Part shown: one piece after another, positions 1 to 7,898 of the stretch
How the letters are laid out: every line of letters starts with the position of its first letter
Numbering within the stretch: position 1 is the stretch's first letter
From: Deltaproteobacteria bacterium
GTDB lineage: Bacteria; UBA10199; DSSB01
Reading direction: 5' to 3'
DNA: 13,096 nt
Assembly (NCBI GenBank): GCA_020440745.1
Contig: JAGRNM010000018.1
Span: forward strand, 1 to 13,096
Translations under genes and position numbers: made by a program
The notes under the pieces: generated by a model
The model's database searches: none
Seen by the model: the letters and a program-made list of their open reading frames with translations, nothing else
Told to the model about the DNA's origin: nothing

Positions 1-877
1 TATATTCTTTAGCAAAGGCGCCGGATTGGATTTCGCCTAAGATTTTTTTCATTTGTTCTTTAGAGTGTTCGTCCACTACGCGAGGGCCGCGGGTTAGGTC
101 GCCATATTCGGCGGTGTCGCTGATGGAGTAACGCATATTGGCGATGCCGCCAGTAAAGATAAGATCAACGATTAATTTTACTTCATGCAAGCATTCAAAA
201 TAAGCTACTTCCGGTTGGTAGCCCGCTTCGATCAAAGTTTCGTAGCCTTTTTGGATAAGGCTAGTCAGACCGCCACAGAGTACGGCTTGCTCACCGAAGA
301 GGTCGGTTTCGGTTTCTTCTTTAAAAGTAGTTTTGATGACTCCGCCGCGGGTACAGCCAATGCCTTTAGCATAAGCTAAACCAATAGCTTGAGCCTGACC
401 GCTAGCGTCTTGCTCTACAGCGATGAGTCCGGGAACACCTTTGCCTTCTTGATATTGGTCTCGTACTAAGTGACCAGGACCTTTAGGGGCAATGAGGATC
501 ACATCCAAATCGCCTCTGGGTTCAATTCTTTTAAAGTGAATATTAAAACCATGGGCAAAGAAGAGAGCCGCGCCTTTTTTGAGGTTGTCTTTGAGGCATT
601 TTTCGTAAAGGGTTTTTTGATGTTCATCAGGAATGAGAATCATAGCCACATCGGCGTTGGCGGCCGCCTGGGCAGCATTGGTGCGTACGGCAAGTCCCGC
701 AGCCTCACATTTGGCGATGGATTGGGAGCCTTCCTTAAGACAGATGCTAACATCCAAACCAGAATCTTTTAAATTGAGGGCATGGGCATGTCCCTGGGAG
801 CCAAAACCAAAGATGACAATTTTTTTGTCTTTTAAGAGGTCTAGGTTGGCATCTTTGTCATAAAAAATAGTAGCCAT
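1..877 (-). CDS. ilvC: Ketol-acid reductoisomerase (class I, short form), 3' end cut by window edge
   Basis: This enzyme converts acetolactate or acetohydroxybutyrate to the dihydroxy acid, using NAD(P)H and Mg2+, as the second common step of branched-chain amino acid synthesis in the cytoplasm. The reading frame gives 292 residues before the window ends; short class I enzymes are about 330-340, so roughly 40 C-terminal residues are missing. Residues 24-29 (GFGSQG) form the Rossmann nucleotide-binding turn. The cofactor loop has K48, S51 and S53; the two serines fit NADPH use, and Lys replaces the more usual Arg. Expected catalytic residues are all visible: H109 (FFAHGFNIH), K132 (APKGPGHLVR), D192 and E196 (ETETDLFGEQ), E228 and E232 (YFECLHE), S253 (YSISDTAEYG). 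The ATG at 877 follows AGGAG by 8 bases. The gene is clearly richer in G+C and C-ending codons than its neighbours, as often seen for highly expressed genes. Identification is very secure. Confidence 0.97.
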   Translation of the reverse strand, partial: MATIFYDKDANLDLLKDKKIVIFGFGSQGHAHALNLKDSGLDVSICLKEGSQSIAKCEAAGLAVRTNAAQAAANADVAMILIPDEHQKTLYEKCLKDNLKKGAALFFAHGFNIHFKRIEPRGDLDVILIAPKGPGHLVRDQYQEGKGVPGLIAVEQDASGQAQAIGLAYAKGIGCTRGGVIKTTFKEETETDLFGEQAVLCGGLTSLIQKGYETLIEAGYQPEVAYFECLHEVKLIVDLIFTGGIANMRYSISDTAEYGDLTRGPRVVDEHSKEQMKKILGEIQSGAFAKEY

Positions 878-885
878 GAAAAAAA

Positions 886-890
886 CTCCT
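886..890 (-). promoter_or_regulatory. Ribosome binding site of ilvC
   Basis: AGGAG on the minus strand lies 8 bases upstream of the ATG ending at 877, and it fixes that start codon. The intervening bases are almost all T. Confidence 0.75.
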
Positions 891-922
891 TATTTTCAGG
901 GGTGGAAGATGAAAATTGGAAG

Positions 923-951
923 TGGTTAGCATGGGGAGATAGCCAGGTCAA
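923..951 (-). promoter_or_regulatory. Candidate sigma-70-type promoter of ilvC
   Basis: On the minus strand TTGACC (951-946) is followed after 17 bases by TAACCA (928-923), preceded by TGC, which resembles an extended -10. Transcription would start near 916, giving a leader of about 40 bases. The -35 is good and the -10 poor, so this is only a candidate. Confidence 0.3.
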
Positions 952-1029
952 CTTTTCAGTCAGGCAAGCTTGGATTAGTTGTATTGATAAAAGACTAAGT
1001 CTGGTGATTTAAATTTTTCTTTAATTATT

Positions 1030-1061
1030 AATAGCTTATAAGTTTTTTTTGATAAGCTATT
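1030..1061. repeat. Perfect 10-base inverted repeat with terminator-like T runs
   Basis: AATAGCTTAT (1030-1039) and ATAAGCTATT (1052-1061) are perfect reverse complements separated by 12 bases containing eight T. The right arm runs into further T on the plus strand. The position, upstream of both flanking genes, means it is not the normal terminator of either. It could be an operator, a leader hairpin, or the end of a short transcript. The arms are clear; the role is unknown. Confidence 0.6.
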
Positions 1062-1075
1062 TTTGTTGTTTGTCT

Positions 1076-1112
1076 TTAAGGAAAACTAGTTAGTCAGTTT
1101 TTTTTACCTTAA
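1076..1112. repeat. Nested inverted repeat upstream of the 1042-residue gene
   Basis: The outer arms TTAAGG (1076-1081) and CCTTAA (1107-1112) enclose inner arms AAAACT (1082-1087) and AGTTTT (1096-1101) around an 8-base loop, with a TTTTA bulge on the 3' side. The inner hairpin followed by eight T in total is weakly terminator-like on the plus strand. The stems are short and A/T-rich, so folding in vivo is uncertain. Confidence 0.4.
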
Positions 1113-1238
1113 GCTTACCTCTATTTAATTTTTTTTATTAAGCAACCTTCTTTGATAGGTTTCGATATGTAAGGGTGTTCAAGGTCTTGTACGGGTTAAT
1201 TAAAAGTAAATAAAAGTGTTATTTTTAAAGAGGTTGTT

Positions 1239-4200
1239 ATGAGAGAAAGAGACTTTGTTCATCGTAGAAATTTTTTGTATTGTGAGTTAGGCCCTGTCGA
1301 GGGCTACGAATCTTTGGTTTGTGAAAAACCTATTTCTGGGTCGTCTATTCCAGAACTCATGACCCAAGCCAGTGGGCTTTTGCAAAGGGGGGTTTTTAGT
1401 ATTCCCACTTTATTTGGTTCCTTAGTGTCTGCTCAGAAAGAAGAGTTATCCTTTTTTCCTCTTATGGGGTTTTCTAAGGAGGAGTTGGAAGCTTTATACA
1501 CACTCAATGCTTCTTTGTTATTGCCTCTTGCTTCGGAACAGTTGGAATTAGCTTTGCAAGAGTCCATGACCTGGCCTCAGGCAGTATCCGATCAGCCTTT
1601 AGCGCAAAACTTTGCAGAATCAAACAATCTAGCAAAGCTACAAGAAGCGAGTGCCCACTATCGAGCGTATTTAATTAACACTGTGCTTTTTGCCCTCTCT
1701 GAGTTGTGTCAGCAAAGTTTAATGGAGTTGGATAGTCAAGATCTAGGGGGGCTAGAGGGAGAAGCAGACGAAGAGAGTGCTGATCCTTGGCCCTGGCAAA
1801 TTCAGCTTGGTCTACAGGATCTGCAAAGGCGGCTGGAAGATCTAGACTTTTCTAATGAAGAGACTTTGTTTTTAGAGACCGAAGAGCTCTTGGCCTTTAC
1901 TGATGAGGCTCAAGATCTTAATCGGGCTTACCTTGTGTGGCAGCTTAAAAAGCAGAGCTTAAGTAAGTATCGTGAGCAATTTGCTAAGCTTGCAGTTGTA
2001 GAAGATCCTTTTTACCAATCCACTCAAGCAAAGTTACAAGTTTTAGAATCTTGCTTAGAGGATTTAGATAGTCCTTGGATAAGTGCCGAAGCATTCGAAG
2101 ACTTACAAACGCTTGAGCATCAACTTAGAGCTAGTTTAAATTTTGAAGAGCTTTCGGCTACTTTAAATTATGACTTTGAAGAAGTGAGGATAAACTCTGA
2201 CATACCCTTAAGCGCTGTGACACTGCGTTTGTTGGATGCTTGTCAGTTAAAACTAGACATCATTAGACAGGGCGAATCGCTTTTTCAAGAAGACTTTGAA
2301 GCTTTAGAGTCCGACTTAGATAGATTTATTGCCTATTATGAGAGCGAGTCTAAGATTAATTATTATCAAAAGGCCCTTAAAAAAGCAGATCAGACCGATA
2401 GAGCTTATTTTAATTTTGATTCCATTGCGGTGCTTGCTTCTCCTTTGGCCGATCTTTTGTTTGTCACTAATAAGCAAAAAAACAAAGTTTTGTGGAAAGA
2501 TAATTTATTTTTTAATCCCGAGATCCCCAGTAGTCATGGGCTTTATGAGTCTATGCTAGCAGGCTATGTTGAGGTTCATGCCCAACTACAAGCAGGTGAG
2601 CTAGAGGAGGCCCAGAAGCATTTGGCTTTGCTTCATGCTCAAGAAGTTTCTTTGGATATAGAGAGTCATCTGCGCGTTCGTCAGTTTGCTTTAGTTGCTG
2701 AAAAAATTGGCAAGCACGCTTTGTTATTTAATGCAGGCATGGGAATTTTACGAGAAGGCATTGTTAGAGGGGGTTCAGCTTTAGAACTTGGTAAAGAAAG
2801 TATTGCCACTTTAATTAATTTAGCTAACAGGGGTGCGCCTTTTGCCTTAAGTGGCTTGCAGATTGCTTTGGATGACAAAAACTATTCTTGGCAGCAAGTA
2901 GCTATTTTGATGATTGCCAATTATCTTAACTTGAAGATTTTGACGGGTTCTAATGCCTTAGGAAGTTTTAGCAATTTTTTAAGAAGCGTTGCTGGTATTC
3001 ATGGAGTGAGTTCTGGTCAAAAGTTTTTTGAAAAAATCAGCCGAGGACAAATCGATCCTCTTCAAACCTGGCAAGAGACCACTAGTCCTGAGTCTTTTGG
3101 TGCAAGTATACTTTATACGGCGGCTTTTAGTGTTAATACTGCCGAACTTTTAGATGCTTGGGCTTTGATGTCTTTGTCCTTGTCTAAACCTAGGCAAGGC
3201 AGTCCCAAAGTAAAGGGCCAGATTCGAGTAAGTTTTGAAGATACAAAACCTTATGAAAAAAAGAACCATGCGGCTAATGATGCTCCAATTAGGTCAGAGC
3301 CCATGCAAATGGCAGTAGGCCACGATCGAGTTTTGGATCCTATTGGTAAAACAGAGCATCAGGTGGCTGGGACTAGTCCGGCTAGGTTAAGACTTTTGCC
3401 GGAGCTTTATGCAACGGAAAAAAGTGAAGGAGATTCCCAAGGTTCTAGTGCTACTGGTAGTGGAGCTACTCCTGCAGTTGGTAGAGCTGGAGGAGGAGGA
3501 CAGTCTCCAACAAAACCTAGTTCTTTTTGGGAGGCCTTCCAAGCTCAATTAAGTAGAATAAGGTCCGGTGAGACTAAAGAGAACGTTGCTGCTTTTAAAA
3601 GGCTTTTTGAACTAGCGAAAAAAATCAAAGATCCATCCGAGCTTCTAAGGGCAGTGAAGATCTTTCAAGAAGTGATTGAGCATAGACGGCAGAATTATGC
3701 GGCTCCTGGTAAGAGGATGCATGTTTTGGATCATTTTGTATGGAAAAAATGGCAGGAGCTAGTGGGCAGCTTATCTAGTACACAGAGATCGGAAGTAGTC
3801 TTTGGCATGGCTCAGGCGATTGCCTATAAACCAAACCCTAAGACAAGAGCTTATGAGTTTAAGTACATTTTAGAGATTTTTCAGCTTTTGTCTGATTCGC
3901 AAAAAATGCATGTAATAGAGCTTATGCCTAAAATTTTACAAGACGCTCCTGAGCGTTTGATGGATCCCCATGGTTTAGACTATCTTAATACTTTTACTAA
4001 TCTTTTAGTTAAAGAAGGCAACGCCGAGCTTAGGGTAAATTTTTTAAACAAGCTTGAGTTTTTAGTAAGAGATACTTTAGGTGAGGTCCCAATGGGCACT
4101 TTAAGTCGAGTCATTCAACAATACTTACGAGTGCATCCAAAACCTTCTCAGAAAGAATTAATCGCCTTAGCTAGTCTAGGAGTAACTTTATTTGGCTATA

Positions 4201-4367
4201 ATGCTATTGTCAAAAATCCTAACACCCTTGTCAAAAGCATTAATGAAGATATTTATGGACTAAGCACTCCAGCCACAAGAGAGCAAATACGTCAGTTACT
4301 TGTGGAGGCCTACTTTGTTATTAGGCCGGAGTTGCGTCTTCAGATGCTAACAAGGTTTAGTGATTAG
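1239..4367 (+). CDS. Large orphan protein, helical with hydrophobic middle region (1042 aa)
   Basis: I do not recognise this protein. Four zones are visible. Residues 1-430 look mostly helical, acidic and leucine-rich, with no signal peptide (the start is charged, MRERDFVHRR). Residues 435-468 resemble one TPR-like helix pair (Y443, G453, A458, L462). Residues 485-650 are Gly/Ala-rich and hydrophobic, with stretches near 494-512, 534-543 and 553-568 that could be membrane-active or buried helices. Residues 650-760 are a polar, probably disordered linker ending in a Gly/Ser/Ala run (735-755). Residues 761-1042 form a second helical domain with repeat-like amphipathic helices. ATG at 1239 follows AAAGAGG by about 5 bases, a good ribosome site. 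It is divergent from ilvC and convergent with the beta-rich operon. A scaffold, a surface-associated factor or an effector-like protein are all possible; none is shown. That it is a real gene is very likely. Confidence 0.88.
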   Translation: MRERDFVHRRNFLYCELGPVEGYESLVCEKPISGSSIPELMTQASGLLQRGVFSIPTLFGSLVSAQKEELSFFPLMGFSKEELEALYTLNASLLLPLASEQLELALQESMTWPQAVSDQPLAQNFAESNNLAKLQEASAHYRAYLINTVLFALSELCQQSLMELDSQDLGGLEGEADEESADPWPWQIQLGLQDLQRRLEDLDFSNEETLFLETEELLAFTDEAQDLNRAYLVWQLKKQSLSKYREQFAKLAVVEDPFYQSTQAKLQVLESCLEDLDSPWISAEAFEDLQTLEHQLRASLNFEELSATLNYDFEEVRINSDIPLSAVTLRLLDACQLKLDIIRQGESLFQEDFEALESDLDRFIAYYESESKINYYQKALKKADQTDRAYFNFDSIAVLASPLADLLFVTNKQKNKVLWKDNLFFNPEIPSSHGLYESMLAGYVEVHAQLQAGELEEAQKHLALLHAQEVSLDIESHLRVRQFALVAEKIGKHALLFNAGMGILREGIVRGGSALELGKESIATLINLANRGAPFALSGLQIALDDKNYSWQQVAILMIANYLNLKILTGSNALGSFSNFLRSVAGIHGVSSGQKFFEKISRGQIDPLQTWQETTSPESFGASILYTAAFSVNTAELLDAWALMSLSLSKPRQGSPKVKGQIRVSFEDTKPYEKKNHAANDAPIRSEPMQMAVGHDRVLDPIGKTEHQVAGTSPARLRLLPELYATEKSEGDSQGSSATGSGATPAVGRAGGGGQSPTKPSSFWEAFQAQLSRIRSGETKENVAAFKRLFELAKKIKDPSELLRAVKIFQEVIEHRRQNYAAPGKRMHVLDHFVWKKWQELVGSLSSTQRSEVVFGMAQAIAYKPNPKTRAYEFKYILEIFQLLSDSQKMHVIELMPKILQDAPERLMDPHGLDYLNTFTNLLVKEGNAELRVNFLNKLEFLVRDTLGEVPMGTLSRVIQQYLRVHPKPSQKELIALASLGVTLFGYNAIVKNPNTLVKSINEDIYGLSTPATREQIRQLLVEAYFVIRPELRLQMLTRFSD

Positions 4368-4450
4368 TCCTTATATAAAAAATAATTTAACGGGGATTCT
4401 CCTGTCCAGAAAATATCTCTGTCTTTGTATAGGATAATAAAAAAACAGAT
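4368..4450. other. Convergent intergenic gap
   Basis: These 83 bases separate two converging genes. The region is A/T-rich with short complementary words (for example TCCTTATA near the start and TATAGGA near 4430), but I find no compact stem followed by a T run on either strand, so no intrinsic terminator can be claimed. Confidence 0.5.
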
Positions 4451-7400
4451 TTAAAATCTTCGGCTTAACCAGAGTAGTCCTGCTTTGATTTGTGGGCTTA
4501 TGGGAGGTGGTGGAACTTTGGGTAGATAAAGAGGAAAATCTTCTTTTTCTGGCTTTAGTTTAGCTTTTCCTTCGCTTTCAATACTAAAACCTTTGATAGG
4601 TGAAGCAGTTCTTAAAGGAAGATAAGGGTTGGATAGTTTAGTCCTTACTTTTCTTCGCCCTTGACTTATATGAAAAGAAGGTAAGCCCAAAATAATTAAA
4701 TTGCCTGGTTTGTCATGATAAAGATGCAAACCTAAATTTTGTCCTCTTAGACTAAATTTACCCCCTTGATTTCTTAAGTGGAAATCTCCCAGATAAAGAA
4801 ACTCTGCCCCCGTATGAGGCCAGAGTTGACCTCTTAGAGAATCGGGTGCCATCTTGACTAAAGGATTGATCCATCGTCGATGTTCTTCTGGAGAGATTTT
4901 TTTTGGACTTAGTTCGCTTAAGGAAGGAACCCAAGAAGGTAATTGACTAGCGGCTTCTGTCCATGAGGTGGCTAGTAAACTGGGTCCCGTGATTCCATAT
5001 AGCATAAAAACAGACCCTTGTACTTGCATATCTAAGGTTTTGGTATTGTTGTTATCTTTTTGAAGTTTTAGATGGACTCCTTCTAATTGGCCTTGCATCT
5101 TAGCACCAAAGTCTTCTGAATTGATTTTGGAGTTTATATGCCAATTTAACTGTAAGGGTGTGGATCTTTGATCAGAATACAAGTCTATAGAGGTATTGTC
5201 TTCTTGTCTAGAAATAGTCAGACCACCATCACCAGCGATGCTAAACTCATTAAAGCTACCCTTATGTTTAAAGGCTTCCATTTGATAATCAAACGGTACT
5301 TCCATATACGGTTTGATTTTTAAGCTTCCTTCTAAGTTTAAATAAAAAGGGGTTAGGCGTAGGCGGGCGTTGAATATTTCATTATCTTCTCTCTCTAAAT
5401 GAATAGAGCTACCTTGATAAAGGTGGGGAATGGAAAGATCAATCTTAGTATAGGGGACCTCCATGGACAAATCAAAATCTAAGTCAGGCTCTAAGATATT
5501 ATCTTGGTCATGTAAAAGTCTTAAATAAAAAGAACCGGTATAATGTGGCTTGGAAGGGTCATAGACCTCGCCTGATAGGTTTAATCTTAGTTGAGCAACA
5601 TCAGTATCTACAATAAAGTCTTCAAACATGCTCCCTTTTATGTGGTTAATAGCAAGGACTTCTTCTAATTTTTGTGAGGTAGAACTGCTTTGCGGCTTGC
5701 GTTTGTGATAGTAATTAATACCACGCATCTCCCCTTCGCCTTGTAAAGTAAAGCCGTTGATTTGATAACCTAGTGCGGTGCGCGGGTTTAAGGATAGAAA
5801 ACCAGTGGCCCCTAGGCGAGGAATTGCTACCTTTATAAATTCATCATTATTTAAATGTTCCCATGTACCAAAGGGAATTTCTCCTCCTTTAAGGCAAAAA
5901 TTTCCCAACTTAGGAGTGCTTAAGCCCCCGCTTTCTAAGTTTAGATTTTCAATTTCTCCCACACCATATAGGTTTTCATCTCCAACTCTTTGGGTGTAGT
6001 CTAGTCTGTCTAATTGTGCTTTATAGAGGCTAAATTGGATTTTATTATTGCTGTCTTGAATAGAAATCTCATTAATTAAAGATCGATTTTTTTTCCCCTT
6101 TATTTGTAATCCAATGTTTCCTTTCCAGTCCCCTTGATATTCTACTTTGTCTAATTCTATATCTTTGGAGTAGGCCTGTACTTCTAATTCTGGAATATGA
6201 ATAGCTAGCTCGTGACTATAAAATTCTTCAAAATTAAATTCTAATTCTTCAAAGGGGATGTTGTCTAAACTAACTTCTCCTTGGTCAATCCTAAGAGGAA
6301 AAGTAAGGCTGGCGATCTTAGATTGAACTTTTCCCTTTGCTTCAAAGTAAGATGAATAGACGTTGGCTTCATAATAAGTATTAAGAAAGTCTAAACGTAT
6401 TTTAGCTCTGGCAGAGAGAACTTTGCCTTGAATGTTTTCTTCACCTTTTTCTAATCGTAGGTTGAGCTTCAAGTTTTCTCCGGCGGGAATATGGATTTTG
6501 CCTAAGGGTAGCTCAAGTACTTTTGGCTCACTAAAATTGAAGATTAAAGTTATTTCGGGTAAATTCTTTTCCTCTACTTGACTTAGGATTTCTAGATCCT
6601 TTCTAAGGACCTGAGCAGACAAGTCAAGAATAGAGCCAAGGTTTAGTTCCACCCCTTGTAAATTTTTCCAGAGTCTCTCACTATCTATTTTTGCCTTCTG
6701 AGAGTTATTGTAAGGTTTGGTAAAGATGATGCCAGACTCGTCAAGCCATTGCTGGTTGGGGTCATAACTCTCTGGATTACTACTTTGAGTCTTTCCTTCT
6801 AATTTTCCTTCCTCCAGTAATTCGGCTCTTAGTTTTTGTAGATCACTCGGGTAGCCTTTATTTTCTTCAGAAGATAGCGTGGGCCATAGCATCCCATAGC
6901 GTCGTCCATAGAGCTCAGCTATTCCCATAAAGGCACGGTGCTTTAGACTGCCTCGACCTCTTTCTAGTTTGACATAAACGGCAAAAGAATCACTAAAAGG
7001 ATCCACTGTAATTAAATCCGTGTCTCTGATTTCTAAGAGACTGTCGTAATCTTGGCAATAGTGTCTTACCAATTGTTTGCGATAACTTTTTCTAATTTGT
7101 TGTCTCTGTCCCCATTTTTCTAAAATGGAAGTCTCTTCAGAAAACTTTTTTTTAGGGGCACTAATTTTAAGTCTTCCATTTCTTCTTACTTTTACTTGTG
7201 GGCTTGGGACTAAGAGAAAACCATCCACTGGTAAGAGCCGTTTTTTTCCTAATGCTTTTTGTGCTACTTTGGGTTTGCCCTCCCTAAAGCATCCCAGTCC
7301 TGCGGTTACCTGCAGTCGATTAGTGTTAGGGATGCGATTTGCTCTAAGAAGTAATTCTCCATAGGTTGCATCAGGTATTAAAAGGTCTTTTGAAGGACTA

Positions 7401-7885
7401 GCTTGATCTTGTGAAGATTTAATAGGGACTTTAGTGTTTAAATAAAGGGCTGATCCCTCTTGGTCATAAGTGCCTGGGGCTTCTCTACCAACTGGGATAT
7501 GATGGTAATAAATTTTGACACCGTCTATTTGATCTAGCAAGGGCTTTAATGCTGTCTTCCATGCTTGCATGTCATCGACTTTTTGACTTTTATCTAAAGT
7601 AGCTAAAGGACCTTTTTCTAATTCGATAGGTAAATTATAACCTGAAGGGCAAGAACCTGTGGTTAAGCTTTTTGAAGACAGATCTATATTTTTTTTTATA
7701 ACGTTTCTATTGTCAATTTCAACTAACCTTTGTCGAGCATTTGCATAACTTATCTCATACTTTGTTTCATGAGGATTGGTGCTTTCTGAAACTGAGGGCT
7801 CCTGGCTAGGAGCAGGTTCTTTTTCTGCTTCTAGTAGTTTTTTTTGTTGTAATACTTTAACTTCTTGTAGAGGAGGGAAACTCAT
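4451..7885 (-). CDS. Large beta-strand-rich protein, AsmA/TamB/GspN-like in texture (1144 aa)
   Basis: The family is not certain. Residues 1-75 are polar and probably disordered, with no signal peptide or anchor. Residues 76-335 form a mixed region with two or more sub-domains, rich in Lys/Arg around 200-275. From about 410 to 1110 the protein is a long series of short alternating polar/hydrophobic strands separated by Gly/Asn/Asp turns, such as KIHIPAGENLKLNLRLEK (463-480), a texture typical of AsmA, TamB and GspN-type proteins. A possible helical insertion lies at 968-1018. The C-terminus has a Pro-rich segment (PKVPPPPISP, 1122-1131) and ends in Phe. No hydrophobic helix long enough to cross a membrane is seen. 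ATG at 7885 overlaps the stop of the upstream gene as ATGA, and GAGG lies 8 bases before it, so translation is probably coupled. By analogy it could act at the cell envelope, but its export route is not visible. Confidence 0.85.
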   Translation of the reverse strand: MSFPPLQEVKVLQQKKLLEAEKEPAPSQEPSVSESTNPHETKYEISYANARQRLVEIDNRNVIKKNIDLSSKSLTTGSCPSGYNLPIELEKGPLATLDKSQKVDDMQAWKTALKPLLDQIDGVKIYYHHIPVGREAPGTYDQEGSALYLNTKVPIKSSQDQASPSKDLLIPDATYGELLLRANRIPNTNRLQVTAGLGCFREGKPKVAQKALGKKRLLPVDGFLLVPSPQVKVRRNGRLKISAPKKKFSEETSILEKWGQRQQIRKSYRKQLVRHYCQDYDSLLEIRDTDLITVDPFSDSFAVYVKLERGRGSLKHRAFMGIAELYGRRYGMLWPTLSSEENKGYPSDLQKLRAELLEEGKLEGKTQSSNPESYDPNQQWLDESGIIFTKPYNNSQKAKIDSERLWKNLQGVELNLGSILDLSAQVLRKDLEILSQVEEKNLPEITLIFNFSEPKVLELPLGKIHIPAGENLKLNLRLEKGEENIQGKVLSARAKIRLDFLNTYYEANVYSSYFEAKGKVQSKIASLTFPLRIDQGEVSLDNIPFEELEFNFEEFYSHELAIHIPELEVQAYSKDIELDKVEYQGDWKGNIGLQIKGKKNRSLINEISIQDSNNKIQFSLYKAQLDRLDYTQRVGDENLYGVGEIENLNLESGGLSTPKLGNFCLKGGEIPFGTWEHLNNDEFIKVAIPRLGATGFLSLNPRTALGYQINGFTLQGEGEMRGINYYHKRKPQSSSTSQKLEEVLAINHIKGSMFEDFIVDTDVAQLRLNLSGEVYDPSKPHYTGSFYLRLLHDQDNILEPDLDFDLSMEVPYTKIDLSIPHLYQGSSIHLEREDNEIFNARLRLTPFYLNLEGSLKIKPYMEVPFDYQMEAFKHKGSFNEFSIAGDGGLTISRQEDNTSIDLYSDQRSTPLQLNWHINSKINSEDFGAKMQGQLEGVHLKLQKDNNNTKTLDMQVQGSVFMLYGITGPSLLATSWTEAASQLPSWVPSLSELSPKKISPEEHRRWINPLVKMAPDSLRGQLWPHTGAEFLYLGDFHLRNQGGKFSLRGQNLGLHLYHDKPGNLIILGLPSFHISQGRRKVRTKLSNPYLPLRTASPIKGFSIESEGKAKLKPEKEDFPLYLPKVPPPPISPQIKAGLLWLSRRF

Positions 7886-7898
7886 TTCTTAACCTCAT
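7882..7898 (-). promoter_or_regulatory. Coupled start: ribosome site GAGG and ATGA overlap
   Basis: On the minus strand GAGG (7897-7894) lies inside the last codons of the 672-residue gene, 8 bases before the ATG at 7885-7883, and the ATG overlaps the TGA stop at 7884-7882. This arrangement supports translational coupling and argues that the two reading frames are separate genes, not one gene broken by a sequencing error. Confidence 0.7.

Larger units (their letters stand above)
878..1238. other. Divergent intergenic region between ilvC and the 1042-residue gene
   Basis: This 361-base stretch lies between two genes transcribed away from each other. I see no open reading frame of convincing length, no tRNA and no T-box-like leader. 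It is very A/T-rich with several T runs (1043-1050, 1098-1105 and around 1130). It holds the candidate ilvC promoter, two inverted repeats described separately, and a weak plus-strand promoter candidate: TTGTAC at 1187-1192 and TAAAAG at 1211-1216, with an 18-base spacer. No strong regulator binding site is recognisable. Confidence 0.6.

Noticed and set aside
185..863. Plus-strand open frames at 185-379, 470-772 and 633-863
   Set aside because: All lie antisense to ilvC, whose conserved residues are intact; they have no ribosome site or recognisable domain.
2329..2878. Short frames inside the 1042-residue gene, on both strands
   Set aside because: They overlap a long continuous gene with a good start and have biased, meaningless compositions.
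4368..4450. Bidirectional terminator between convergent genes
   Set aside because: Only short, widely spaced or mismatched complementary words are present, with no compact stem plus T run.
5778..7364. Plus-strand frames at 5778-5999 and 7125-7364
   Set aside because: They are antisense to the 1144-residue gene and show no ribosome site or domain.
7882..7885. One gene split by a frameshift into the 672- and 1144-residue parts
   Set aside because: The junction is a standard ATGA overlap with its own GAGG ribosome site, and the second protein starts with a disordered tail, not a continuing strand pattern.
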